Of a stretch of DNA of 64,000 bases, positions 24,328 through 32,220 are shown in pieces. The DNA lies in NCBI GenBank assembly GCA_963723965.1, contig CAVRSV010000017.1:1-64000 (forward strand). The letters are read 5' to 3'. The notes under the pieces are model-generated. The model was not told the DNA's origin, searched no databases, and saw nothing but the letters and a program-made list of their open reading frames with translations. This DNA comes from JARRKC01 sp963723965 (lineage in GTDB: Bacteria > Acidobacteriota > UBA6911 > RPQK01 > JAPXNP01). The stretch's first letter is position 1; every line of letters begins with the position of its first letter. Made by a program: the position numbers and the translations under genes.

Positions 24328-25572
24328 CTAGGCGAGGCTCGCCAGAATCTCCCCGGCCAGAAAGAACGACCCGGCGACGACCACGGTCTTGGCGCCGGCG
24401 AAGGCGGAGGCGTAGGCATCCGTGGGTTCCGGAACCGGAATGCCGGCCGGACAGAGTCCGATCAGATGGTCGAGCCCGATCGCCCGCGGGGAATCGATCC
24501 TGGTCAGGAAGATGCGGTCACAGAGAGGCTGGAGAATGCCCAGGACGTGGTCGATTTCCTTGTCCCGCAGCATGGAAAACACGAGGTGCCGCGGCGCAGC
24601 GGTATGTTTGCGGAGGTAACGGCCGAGCTCCAGTGCCGCGGCGGGATTGTGTCCTCCGTCGATGATGACGACCGGCTCTTCCCCGAAGCGCTGCAGCACC
24701 CCCTCGAAGCGGGCCGCCCCGATGCCCGAAGCCAGTTGGCCCGGCGTGAACCGGAAACCGCGGCACTCGAGCTCCCGGGCCGCACGGATCGCCAGTACGG
24801 CGTTGTCCACCTGGAATCGGCCACAGGCGCGCAGGTCATAGTCGATGCCCTCGTAAGCGAACCGATAGCAGCCGTCCGGTCCGGCCGAACGGGCCACACT
24901 CGTCGAATCGACGAACTCGAGAGGTGTGCCGAGGGCCTGGGCCCGCTCACGGAGCGTCGCGGATACCTCATCGGACTGGGCACAGCTCAGCGCCTTCACC
25001 CCCGGCCGCAGAATCCCCGCTTTTTCCCCGGCGATCTCGGTGAGGCTGTTTCCCAGGTATTGCTGGTGGTCCCAATCAATCGGGGTGAGGATCGAGAGGA
25101 TGGGCTCGACGACGTTGGTGCTGTCCAGTCGCCCTCCCATCCCGATCTCGAGCACCGCCAGGTCCACCTTGCGCCGGGCGAATGCCACAAAGGCTGCGGC
25201 GGTTACCGTCTCGAAGAAGGTGGGATGGGCATCAAGCTCCAGCCGCCCGACCGCATCGACGACCGCCGTGAATCCTTCGGCGAATTCCTCGGCTGTGACT
25301 TCCGTGCCGTCGATCTTCACGCGCTCGGTCAGGCGCACCAGATGAGGTGAGGTGTAGAGACCCGTCGGGACGCCCGCCGCCGCTGCAATGGACGCCAGAA
25401 AACGGGCCACCGAACCCTTCCCGTTGGTCCCTGCGATCAGGACGGATCGGAAGGAGTCTTGAGGCCGGTCCAGACCCTCGAGGACTTTCCGAATGGTCTC
25501 CAGCCCAAACTTCATCGTCAGGACTTCATTGCCCAGGCGATTCAGATATTCCAGACACTCCTGGTAATTCAT
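24328..25572 (-). CDS. folC: bifunctional folylpolyglutamate/dihydrofolate synthase
   Basis: A 414-residue Mur-ligase-type enzyme that adds glutamate to folates and/or to dihydropteroate. The P-loop IAGTNGKGSVARFLASI (about residues 44-60) is the diagnostic signature; also YTSPHLVRLTERVKI, the LEIGMGGRLDSTNVV motif with a metal-binding His-region equivalent, and IDGGHNPAAA. The gene lies 29 nt downstream of accD on the same strand, the common accD-folC pairing. Confidence 0.95.
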   Translation of the reverse strand: MNYQECLEYLNRLGNEVLTMKFGLETIRKVLEGLDRPQDSFRSVLIAGTNGKGSVARFLASIAAAAGVPTGLYTSPHLVRLTERVKIDGTEVTAEEFAEGFTAVVDAVGRLELDAHPTFFETVTAAAFVAFARRKVDLAVLEIGMGGRLDSTNVVEPILSILTPIDWDHQQYLGNSLTEIAGEKAGILRPGVKALSCAQSDEVSATLRERAQALGTPLEFVDSTSVARSAGPDGCYRFAYEGIDYDLRACGRFQVDNAVLAIRAARELECRGFRFTPGQLASGIGAARFEGVLQRFGEEPVVIIDGGHNPAAALELGRYLRKHTAAPRHLVFSMLRDKEIDHVLGILQPLCDRIFLTRIDSPRAIGLDHLIGLCPAGIPVPEPTDAYASAFAGAKTVVVAGSFFLAGEILASLA

Positions 25573-25601
25573 CGGTTTCGGTGGGGAGGGCCCACGCGGG
25601 G

Positions 25602-26453
25602 TCAGGCAACCCTCATGAAGCGGAACCAGTCACCGATGAACTCGCGATGTTCCTTCCGATCGACCACTGCATCCAGCATCCCGTGTTCGAGCAGGAACTC
25701 ACTGCGCTGGAATCCCTCGGGAAGCTTCTGCCGGATCGTCTGCTCAATGACCCGGGGGCCGGCGAATCCGATCAAAGCTCTCGGTTCGGCGATGTTCAGA
25801 TCGCCCAGCATCGCGAAACTGGCGGTGACGCCGCCCGTCGTTGGATCGGTGAGGAGCGAGATATAGGGCAACCCCTTTTCGTGATGGCGAGACAGCGCGG
25901 CGCTGATCTTGGCCATCTGCATCAGAGACAGGAAGCTTTCCATCATCCGGGCCCCGCCGCTGGCGGAAACGATGATCAAGGCCCTGCCTTCGCTGGTGGC
26001 CCGTTCGACTGCACGGGTGATCTTCTCTCCCACCACCGACCCCATCGACCCTCCGATGAAGCGGTATTCCATGGAGGCGCAGATGGTCGGCACGCCATGC
26101 AGTCGGCCCTCGGCATTGATCACGGCTTCCTTCGTTCCCGTCGAACGGATGGCCGATTCGAGGCGCTTGCGATAGTGCTTCCTGTCCACGAAGCTCAACG
26201 GATCCTTCGACTCCAGCCCCGAGTCGAACTCCTGGTAGGCGCCGTCGTCGAACAGGACTTCCAGGCGCTTTCGTGCGTCGATGCGGAAGTGGTGCGAGCA
26301 CTTCGGGCAGACGAAAAGATTCGACTCCAGGTCCTTCTTCCAGATGATGGCCTTGCAGCCGTCACACTTGGTGAAGAGCCCTTCGGTGCGGACAGTTCGC
26401 TCTTCTTCGGCCGCCGACTGAAGGGGTCGCTTCTCGCGCTTGAACCACGTCAT
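25602..26453 (-). CDS. accD: acetyl-CoA carboxylase carboxyltransferase subunit beta
   Basis: Beta half of the acetyl-CoA carboxyltransferase that makes malonyl-CoA for fatty acid synthesis. A zinc finger C30-x2-C33-x15-C49-x2-C52 opens the protein, followed by the crotonase-like domain with SASGGARMMES and TDPTTGGVTASFAMLGD. Starting at the ATG at 26453 gives MTWFKREKR, the usual AccD N-terminus; ATGs at 26462 and 26465 are alternatives. 283 residues is normal. accA is not in the window. This is distinct from the PccB-type subunit at 19199. Confidence 0.95.
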   Translation of the reverse strand: MTWFKREKRPLQSAAEEERTVRTEGLFTKCDGCKAIIWKKDLESNLFVCPKCSHHFRIDARKRLEVLFDDGAYQEFDSGLESKDPLSFVDRKHYRKRLESAIRSTGTKEAVINAEGRLHGVPTICASMEYRFIGGSMGSVVGEKITRAVERATSEGRALIIVSASGGARMMESFLSLMQMAKISAALSRHHEKGLPYISLLTDPTTGGVTASFAMLGDLNIAEPRALIGFAGPRVIEQTIRQKLPEGFQRSEFLLEHGMLDAVVDRKEHREFIGDWFRFMRVA

Positions 26454-26506
26454 CCGGATCATCATAGAGGAAACGGGGCATCCGGGCAATTTGCGGAGAT
26501 TTGCGA

Positions 26507-26615
26507 CTAGGAGCAAGGAGCAATGAGTTCCGAGTTCCAAGTTTCGAGTTTCGAGTTTCGAGTTCCAAAATCGTAAATCGTAAATCTCAAATCTCAAATC
26601 TCAAATCTCCAATCT
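26507..26615. repeat. heptamer repeat island C (13 in-register units)
   Basis: From 26525 to 26615 thirteen 7-bp units follow without a break: GAGTTCC x2, AAGTTTC, GAGTTTC x2, GAGTTCC, AAAATCG, TAAATCG, TAAATCT, CAAATCT x3, CCAATCT. A shorter run (CTAGGAG, CAAGGAG, CAATGAG) precedes it in another phase. Unlike the other islands it sits between divergent genes (accD and the PHP gene) and ends 4 bases before a TATAAT. Confidence 0.85.
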
Positions 26616-26618
26616 CCC

Positions 26619-26624
26619 TATAAT
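26619..26624 (+). promoter_or_regulatory. consensus -10 element TATAAT
   Basis: A perfect TATAAT 9 nt before the ATG of the PHP-domain gene, immediately after heptamer island C. The expected -35 position falls inside the heptamers and is not recognisable. The spacing predicts a leader of only a few bases. Confidence 0.6.
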
Positions 26625-26633
26625 GGTGCTCGC

Positions 26634-27744
26634 ATGAAACGGGCCTGGAAGTATCTCCGATGGCTTCTCGTTCTGCTGGTGATCCTGCAGTTGCCGTTCC
26701 TGGTTCGTCTCTGGGAGACGCGACAGCTGGCGCGGTACCTGCGGAATCTTCCACAGAGGGCCCAGCTGGACGAGCCCTTCGAAGATGTCCGCGGATCCCT
26801 GCACGTGCACAGCGCCGCCGGAGGACACAGCCTGGGGACCTACCCGGAGATCATCCGGGCGGCAAAGCAGGCGGGCTACCGCTACATCTTCATCACCGAG
26901 CATCCCCGCGAGCCCAGTCTCTTCAACCAGATCCAGGATCCCGACCTGGTCGTCGTCTACGGCACGGAACAGGTCCTGGCCGATGGAAAGCGGGAGTTGG
27001 TGGATACCGATTCGAGAGTCCGTGTCCTGCTGCTCTACGAACGTGGTGACATTCCCGCAGGATGTGACCGGTCTCGAGGTTTTCAACATGGCCGAGAGTG
27101 CCCGGCCGTCGAACAACGTCCTTGGCTGGGGCACCTGGCTCTATCACCAGCCTTTCTATCCCGACCTCTTCTTCTTCCACGCCTGGCGGCTGGACGCCGA
27201 GAACTTTCGGCTCTGGGATCAGGCCACGGCGGGCGGTCGCAGACTCTCGGCGACCGGGGGCAACAACGCACACCAGAACCTGGGACTCTTTCTCGCCACG
27301 GGAACCGGGAAACGGCTGTTCTCGGTCTTCGTCGACCCCTATGTCCGCTCCCTCGAGTTCGTTACCAATCACCTCCAGCTGGCCAAGGACTCACCGTTGA
27401 ACGGTTCCACGGTGGTGGATGCACTGGCCCGCGGCTCGTCGTACATCTGTTTCGAACGGATCGCCGATCCCACGGGATTCAGCTTCTTCGCTCGCAGCGC
27501 GGGACGGGACCTGCCGATGGGTTCTGCAGTCCCCGCCGGCTCCGAACTGGTCTTCCAGAGCCCCCTGCCGGCCCGCTTTCGCCTGGTCCGGCCCGACCAG
27601 GACCCACTCGAACTGGAGGGAGTTCGCTTTTCCTACAGGGCTGTGGGCAAGGGCCGCTATCGCCTCGAGGTCTACATGCTCAACCCCCCGTCGCTGCTTC
27701 GCGGCAAGCCCTGGATCGTCTCCAATCCGATTTACGTCGAGTAG
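26634..27744 (+). pseudogene. PHP-domain membrane-anchored protein, frameshifted
   Basis: The first frame gives an N-terminal transmembrane helix (about 7-25) and a PHP (polymerase and histidinol phosphatase) motif, GSLHVHSAAGGHS near residue 54, then YIFITEHPRE. Near 27020-27050 the coherent text moves to the +1 frame (VTFPQDVTGLEVFNMAES onward) and runs to a stop at 27744, with a C-terminal beta-rich domain containing the GWGTWLYHQPF and FARSAGRDLPMG regions. One base too many, around 27042-27048, would explain it. After the shift the original frame happens to stay open into xseA, which is not a real fusion. True pseudogene, programmed shift or assembly error cannot be separated here. Confidence 0.75.
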
Positions 27745-27863
27745 CCCGGGTGACCTTCCGGTCGGGATCTCCCGCCCGGCACGTTGTGCGGGAGCCGGAT
27801 CCGTGGGCCCGGCTTGACCCGCCGGGCGAGTGTGCCAACAATGGGGTAAGAATCGAAGCAGGC

Positions 27864-29141
27864 ATGGAACAACAGGCATTTCATTTTGAGGAGCGACAGG
27901 TCTACGCCGTATCGGAGATCGTGGGTCGTGTCCGCAAAGACCTGGAGTCGGGTTTTCGCGACATTTGGGTGCAGGGAGAAATCTCGAACCTGCGCTGTCC
28001 CCCGTCCGGGCACCTGTACTTCACGCTGAAGGACGACGAATCACAGATCTCCGCGGTGTGCTTTCGAATGCGCAGCCGCTACCTCAAGTTCCAGCCCGAG
28101 GACGGGCTCGACGTCATCGTCCGGGGCACCGTGACGGTCTACCCGCCGCGAGGCCAGCTCCAGCTGATGATCGAGCACATGGAGCCTGTCGGCCGCGGTG
28201 GGCTGCAACTTGCTTTCGAGCAGCTCAAGGCCAGACTCCAGGCCGAAGGACTCTTCGAGGAAAGTCGGAAGAGGCGGCTGCCACTCCTCCCGGTGAAAAT
28301 CGGAGTGGTGACGTCACCGACGGGAGCCGCCATCCAGGACATCCTGCGCGTCCTGAAACGGCGGAATGATCGAGTGAGCGTCCTGATCTACCCAACGCGG
28401 GTGCAGGGCAAATCGGCGGCGGCCGAAATCGCTGCGGGAATCGATTACATGAACACCCGGTCCGATCTGGACGTCCTGATCGTCGGCCGCGGCGGAGGGT
28501 CGCTGGAAGATCTCTGGCCCTTCAACGAGGAAGAGGTGGCCCGGGCCATCTTCCGTTCGGAGATCCCGGTCATCTCGGCCGTCGGTCACGAGATCGACTT
28601 CACGATCGCTGATTTCGTGGCCGATCTGCGCGCTCCGACGCCGTCGGCCGCGGCCGAGATCGTGAGCGGCAAGAGGAGCGAGCTGCTGGCCCGCCTCGAA
28701 CATCTGGCCCGCCGCAATACCCAGGCCGTGCGGGCTCAGTTGTACCGGCATCGGCGCCGCTTCGATCGCGTTCAGCGAAGCCGTGGTTTCGTTGACGTAG
28801 AAACGCGCCTGCGCTTTCTCCAGCAGCGCCTGGACGAAAATCGTCTGCGCCTGCAGACCAGCCTGGGGCCCCGTCTACAGCGCTTCACCCAGAGAACCGA
28901 GGCGGCCCGCAAAGAGCTCGAACACCGGGTTCGCTACTTCCTGCAGGCCCGGACGGCACGATTGTCCACTTGCAGCGAGAAGCTTCAGGCATTCTCACCC
29001 CTCCGGGTATTGGAGCGGGGGTATGCCATCGTGACCAACGAACAGGGGCGGGTGATCCGGGACCCGGACACCCTGACAGAAGAGGAGCTGATCCATGTCC
29101 GAGTTGCTCGAGGGCGATTCCGCGCCCGAAAAGAAGATTGA
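27864..29141 (+). CDS. xseA: exodeoxyribonuclease VII large subunit
   Basis: Large subunit of the nuclease that degrades single-stranded DNA to oligonucleotides. From the ATG at 27864 it is 425 residues. An N-terminal OB fold (YAVSEIVGRVRKDLES, VQGEISNLRCPPSGHLYFTLKD), the catalytic domain with GVVTSPTGAAIQDIL, DVLIVGRGGGSLEDLWPFNEE and SAVGHEIDFTIADFVADLRAPTPSAAAE, and a long C-terminal coiled coil are all present. Its 3' end overlaps xseB by 47 nt. Confidence 0.96.
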   Translation: MEQQAFHFEERQVYAVSEIVGRVRKDLESGFRDIWVQGEISNLRCPPSGHLYFTLKDDESQISAVCFRMRSRYLKFQPEDGLDVIVRGTVTVYPPRGQLQLMIEHMEPVGRGGLQLAFEQLKARLQAEGLFEESRKRRLPLLPVKIGVVTSPTGAAIQDILRVLKRRNDRVSVLIYPTRVQGKSAAAEIAAGIDYMNTRSDLDVLIVGRGGGSLEDLWPFNEEEVARAIFRSEIPVISAVGHEIDFTIADFVADLRAPTPSAAAEIVSGKRSELLARLEHLARRNTQAVRAQLYRHRRRFDRVQRSRGFVDVETRLRFLQQRLDENRLRLQTSLGPRLQRFTQRTEAARKELEHRVRYFLQARTARLSTCSEKLQAFSPLRVLERGYAIVTNEQGRVIRDPDTLTEEELIHVRVARGRFRARKED

Positions 29142-29382
29142 GTTCAAGGATTTCGAAGAGGCCCTGGGCCGCCTCGAGGCCATCGTGGGGCGACTCGAAG
29201 AAGGCGAACTGGCACTCGAAGAGGCGGTCGGTCTTTTCGAGGAAGGGATGCAGATCTCCAGCTACTGCTCGGAGCGACTCGACGAGGCCGAGCGAAAGGT
29301 CGAACTGCTCGTCAAGAATTCCCGGGGTGAAGTGTCCGAAGAGCCCTTCGACACGGTCGAGCCGGAATCCCAAAATGAGTAG
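29095..29382 (+). CDS. xseB: exodeoxyribonuclease VII small subunit
   Basis: A 95-residue helical protein with the family sequence KDFEEALGRLEAIVGRLEEGELALEEAVGLFEEGM. It pairs with XseA. The start overlaps xseA by 47 nt, and its stop overlaps the ispA start (ATGAGTAG), so expression of all three is likely coupled. The acidic tail after residue 80 is variable in the family. Confidence 0.95.
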   Translation: MSELLEGDSAPEKKIEFKDFEEALGRLEAIVGRLEEGELALEEAVGLFEEGMQISSYCSERLDEAERKVELLVKNSRGEVSEEPFDTVEPESQNE

Positions 29383-30298
29383 CTCCCGGGCCGGAAGCCG
29401 CCCCTTCTTCCTCGACGAATACCTGGCGGACCGCAAGAGGCTGGTCGAGGACTATCTCGATCGCTTTCTCCCGGCCGAGGACGTTGCGCCGCAGGTGATT
29501 CACCAGGCGATGCGCTATAGCGTGTTCGCCGGCGGGAAACGGATTCGACCGATCCTGGCCCTGGCCGCCGCGGAGGCGATCGGCGGGACCCTCGAGCAGG
29601 TGGTTCGGTTCGTCTGTGCCCTGGAGATGATTCACACCTACTCGATCATTCACGACGACCTGCCCGCCATGGACAACGATGACTTCCGACGCGGCCGCCT
29701 GACCTGCCATCGGCGTTTCAGCGACGGGATCGCCATCCTGGCGGGAAACGGACTGATGACCCTGGCGTTTCACCTGCTGGCGGAGGAGGACGAAGATCAT
29801 CCCGGCCTGGCGCGCACGCAACTCCACGTGATTCGCCAACTGTGCCGGGCCGTCGGCACGGAGCGGGGCGTGATCGCGGGTCAGGTCGTCGATCTGACGA
29901 CACAGGGGCAGCCGTTCACGGCAACGGACCTCGAATTCATCCATTCCTCGAAGACCGGGTCCCTCATCGAGGCCTCGGTCTCCTGTGCTGCTCTGTTGTG
30001 CGGTGGGGACGAATCCGTTCTGTCCCGGTTCCGACAGTTCGGGATGAAGGTGGGTCTGGCGTTCCAGATTGTCGATGACATCCTCGACGTCACCGCGACC
30101 TCGGAGGAACTGGGAAAGACCGCCGGCAAGGATCATGAAGTCCGGAAAGCCACCTATCCGGCCCTGTACGGGCTCGACAAGAGTCACAGCGAGGCCGCCC
30201 GCCTGGTGGACGAGGCGGTTCAGGCCATCGACTTTCTGGGAGATGACGGGATCGCCCTGGCGGAACTCGCCCGGTTCGTAACCGTTCGGCGATTTTAG
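29375..30298 (+). CDS. ispA: short-chain polyprenyl diphosphate synthase (farnesyl type)
   Basis: A 307-residue prenyltransferase that condenses isopentenyl diphosphate with allylic diphosphates. The first Asp-rich motif HDDLPAMDNDDFRRG (DDxxxxD type) and the second, DDILD, are intact, and GGKRIRP binds the diphosphate. Length and the xseA-xseB-ispA order fit farnesyl diphosphate synthase; product length is not certain by eye. dxs, which often follows, is not in this cluster. Confidence 0.94.
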   Translation: MSSSRAGSRPFFLDEYLADRKRLVEDYLDRFLPAEDVAPQVIHQAMRYSVFAGGKRIRPILALAAAEAIGGTLEQVVRFVCALEMIHTYSIIHDDLPAMDNDDFRRGRLTCHRRFSDGIAILAGNGLMTLAFHLLAEEDEDHPGLARTQLHVIRQLCRAVGTERGVIAGQVVDLTTQGQPFTATDLEFIHSSKTGSLIEASVSCAALLCGGDESVLSRFRQFGMKVGLAFQIVDDILDVTATSEELGKTAGKDHEVRKATYPALYGLDKSHSEAARLVDEAVQAIDFLGDDGIALAELARFVTVRRF

Positions 30299-30454
30299 GC
30301 GAATCCCAGTGGGACCACCTTCCAGGTCGTCCCGGGGGCAGGGCGTGTCGATTTCGAGGAGAACCCCTGCACGGCAAAACCAGGGGAGCGTGTTCTGTCG
30401 CGCCGGTGGCCTTCGCTCCGGCGTCCCGACACCCAGGGATGCTTGTCCTGCGCT

Positions 30455-31178
30455 ATGACGAAGATCAGACTCGACGATCTGCTGGTCCTGAGAGAGCTCG
30501 CCGAAGATCGAAAGCACGCCCTGGCCCTGGTCATGCGGGGCGCCGTTCGGGTCGACGACGCGCCTGCCAGGAAAGCCGGCCAGCTCGTCGACGAAGCAGC
30601 GGAAGTCCGTCTGCAGGATCTGCCGCGGTTCGTATCGCGCGGCGGACTGAAGCTGGATGCGGCGCTGGAAGGGTTTGCGATCGACGTCACCGATCGGGTG
30701 TGTGCCGATCTGGGCGCCTCGACGGGCGGCTTCACCGACTGTCTGCTTCAGCGGGGCGCCCGCCGGGTCTATGCCTTCGATGTGGGTCGGGGGCAGCTCG
30801 ACTGGAACCTGCGTCGCGATCCCAGGGTTCTCGTGCGGGAAGGGGTGAACGTCCGCCATCTCAGCCCTGACGATATCGGTGAAGAGGTCCACCTCATCGT
30901 GGGCGACCTTTCCTTCATCTCACTCCGCCTGATTCTGCCCGTCGTACGACGATTCACGGGGGCGCAGGCGGTTTTGCTGGTGAAGCCCCAGTTCGAAGCC
31001 CGGCCGGATGAGGTGGGACGGGGGGGGGATCGTACGCGGCTCCCGGAAGCGGGAAGAGATCGTGCAACGGGTGCGAGGCTTTGCCGAAGAACTCGGCTTG
31101 GGAGTTCGGGGACAGATGATCTCCCCGGTTCCCGGCCAGAAGGGCAACCGGGAATTCTTCCTTTGGCTGGAGGTGTGA
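30455..31178 (+). pseudogene. tlyA: TlyA family rRNA 2'-O-methyltransferase, frameshifted at a G9 run
   Basis: An N-terminal S4 RNA-binding domain (RLDDLLVLRELAEDRKHALALVMRGAVRVDD) and an FtsJ-like methyltransferase (SRGGLKLDAALEGF, DLGASTGGFTDCLLQRGA, AFDVGRGQLDWNLR, DLSFISLRLILP, VLLVKPQFEA). At a run of nine Gs (31020-31028) the frame changes: conserved C-terminal text GGIVRG, FAEELGL, SPVPGQKGNREFFLWLEV continues in another frame to a TGA at 31176-31178. Eight Gs would restore one intact protein of about 240 residues. The uncorrected frame instead runs with unrelated text to 31201. Sequencing error, phase variation and real decay are all possible. Confidence 0.85.
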
Positions 31179-31197
31179 GCGGGACTGCTATGATGGG

Positions 31198-32118
31198 ATG
31201 AAGCCCATGCAGCGCCCTTCTCGCTACAACGCCTATGGATCCTGGCTGAAGAATCGCTTCGGCCGACGGGTGCACAAGGTTTCGGTGGATGGAGGCTTCA
31301 CCTGCCCGAACCGAGACGGAACGGTGGCCTGGGGCGGCTGCACGTACTGCAACAACGATACCTTTCGAGCCGTCGGAACGGCGCCCGCCAAACCCGTCGT
31401 GGAGCAGATCCGGGAGGGGATCCGGTTCCTCGAGCGCCGCTTTGCTGCCGACCGCTTCCTGGTTTACTGGCAGAACTACAGCAACACGTACGCTCCGGTG
31501 GCGGAGCTACGGGAGCGCTATCTGGAGGCACTGAACGCGGATCCGCGCGTCGTCGGCATGACTGTCGGAACGCGACCGGACTGCCTCGAGGCCGAGACGC
31601 TCGACATGCTCGCTGAGTTGGCCGCCGATCGGTACGTCTCCGTGGAGATGGGGCTCGAATCCATCTATGACGAGACGCTCCGCCGCGTCAACCGCGGACA
31701 CGACTTCGAATGCTACCGGGAAGCCGTCACGCGGGTGCGGGAGAAGGGGATCGATGTCTGTTCCCACGTCATTCTGGGTTTTCCCGGGGAATCGAGGGAA
31801 CAGCTGCTGGCCTATCCGCCCGTTCTCAATTCCCTGGAGGTTCAGTTCGTCAAACTCCACCATCTGCACATCGTCCGCGGGACCGTCCTGGCCCGCGAGT
31901 ATGAGCGACGACCCTTTGCCCTCTTCTCCCTCCCGGAGTGGGCGGACCTCGTCTGCGATTTCCTGCCCCGCCTCGACCCGCAGATCGTCATTCAGCGCCT
32001 GTTCGGCTGGACGCCCGAGCGCTTTCTGATTGCGCCGCAGTGGGGTGCCGACCGAGCCGCCATTCAACGCACCATCGAGACCGCCCTGGAGCGAAGGGAT
32101 GTGCGGCAGGGAGGCTGA
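31198..32118 (+). CDS. YhcC-type radical SAM protein (TIGR01212 family)
   Basis: A 306-residue radical SAM protein. The cluster motif is CPNRDGTVAWGGCTYC, the C-x11-C-x2-C form typical of the YhcC/TIGR01212 family, preceded by KVSVDGGFTC. Further SAM-domain motifs: FLVYWQNYSNTYAP, GMTVGTRPDCL, VSVEMGLES, CSHVILGFPGES and VKLHHLHIVRGTVLA. Function unsettled; homologues are often linked to tRNA or other RNA modification. The ATG at 31207 is an equally good start. It converges with the next gene across heptamer island D. Confidence 0.9.
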   Translation: MKPMQRPSRYNAYGSWLKNRFGRRVHKVSVDGGFTCPNRDGTVAWGGCTYCNNDTFRAVGTAPAKPVVEQIREGIRFLERRFAADRFLVYWQNYSNTYAPVAELRERYLEALNADPRVVGMTVGTRPDCLEAETLDMLAELAADRYVSVEMGLESIYDETLRRVNRGHDFECYREAVTRVREKGIDVCSHVILGFPGESREQLLAYPPVLNSLEVQFVKLHHLHIVRGTVLAREYERRPFALFSLPEWADLVCDFLPRLDPQIVIQRLFGWTPERFLIAPQWGADRAAIQRTIETALERRDVRQGG

Positions 32119-32220
32119 GATTTGCGATTTGAGATGTACGATTTACGATTTAGGGACAGTCGCCCCGCGTCGCCAAAAGGCCGCCAAATCGTAAATCTCA
32201 AATCGTAAATCTCAAATCAC
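32117..32220. repeat. heptamer repeat island D with inverted arms
   Basis: Left arm 32117-32151 is five 7-bp units (GAGATTT, GCGATTT, GAGATGT, ACGATTT, ACGATTT). Right arm 32186-32220 is five units of the complementary type (AAATCGT, AAATCTC, AAATCGT, AAATCTC, AAATCAC). A 34-nt loop lies between. The left arm starts in the stop codon of the radical SAM gene and the right arm ends in the stop codon of the convergent gene, so the element fills the gap exactly. Confidence 0.85.

Noticed and set aside
26525..26615. CRISPR array
   Set aside because: Repeats are 7 bp in direct tandem with no spacers and no cas genes nearby.
26634..29141. Apparent 835-residue fusion of a PHP protein with XseA
   Set aside because: The middle third is out-of-frame text caused by the frameshift near 27045; xseA has its own ATG at 27864 and normal length.
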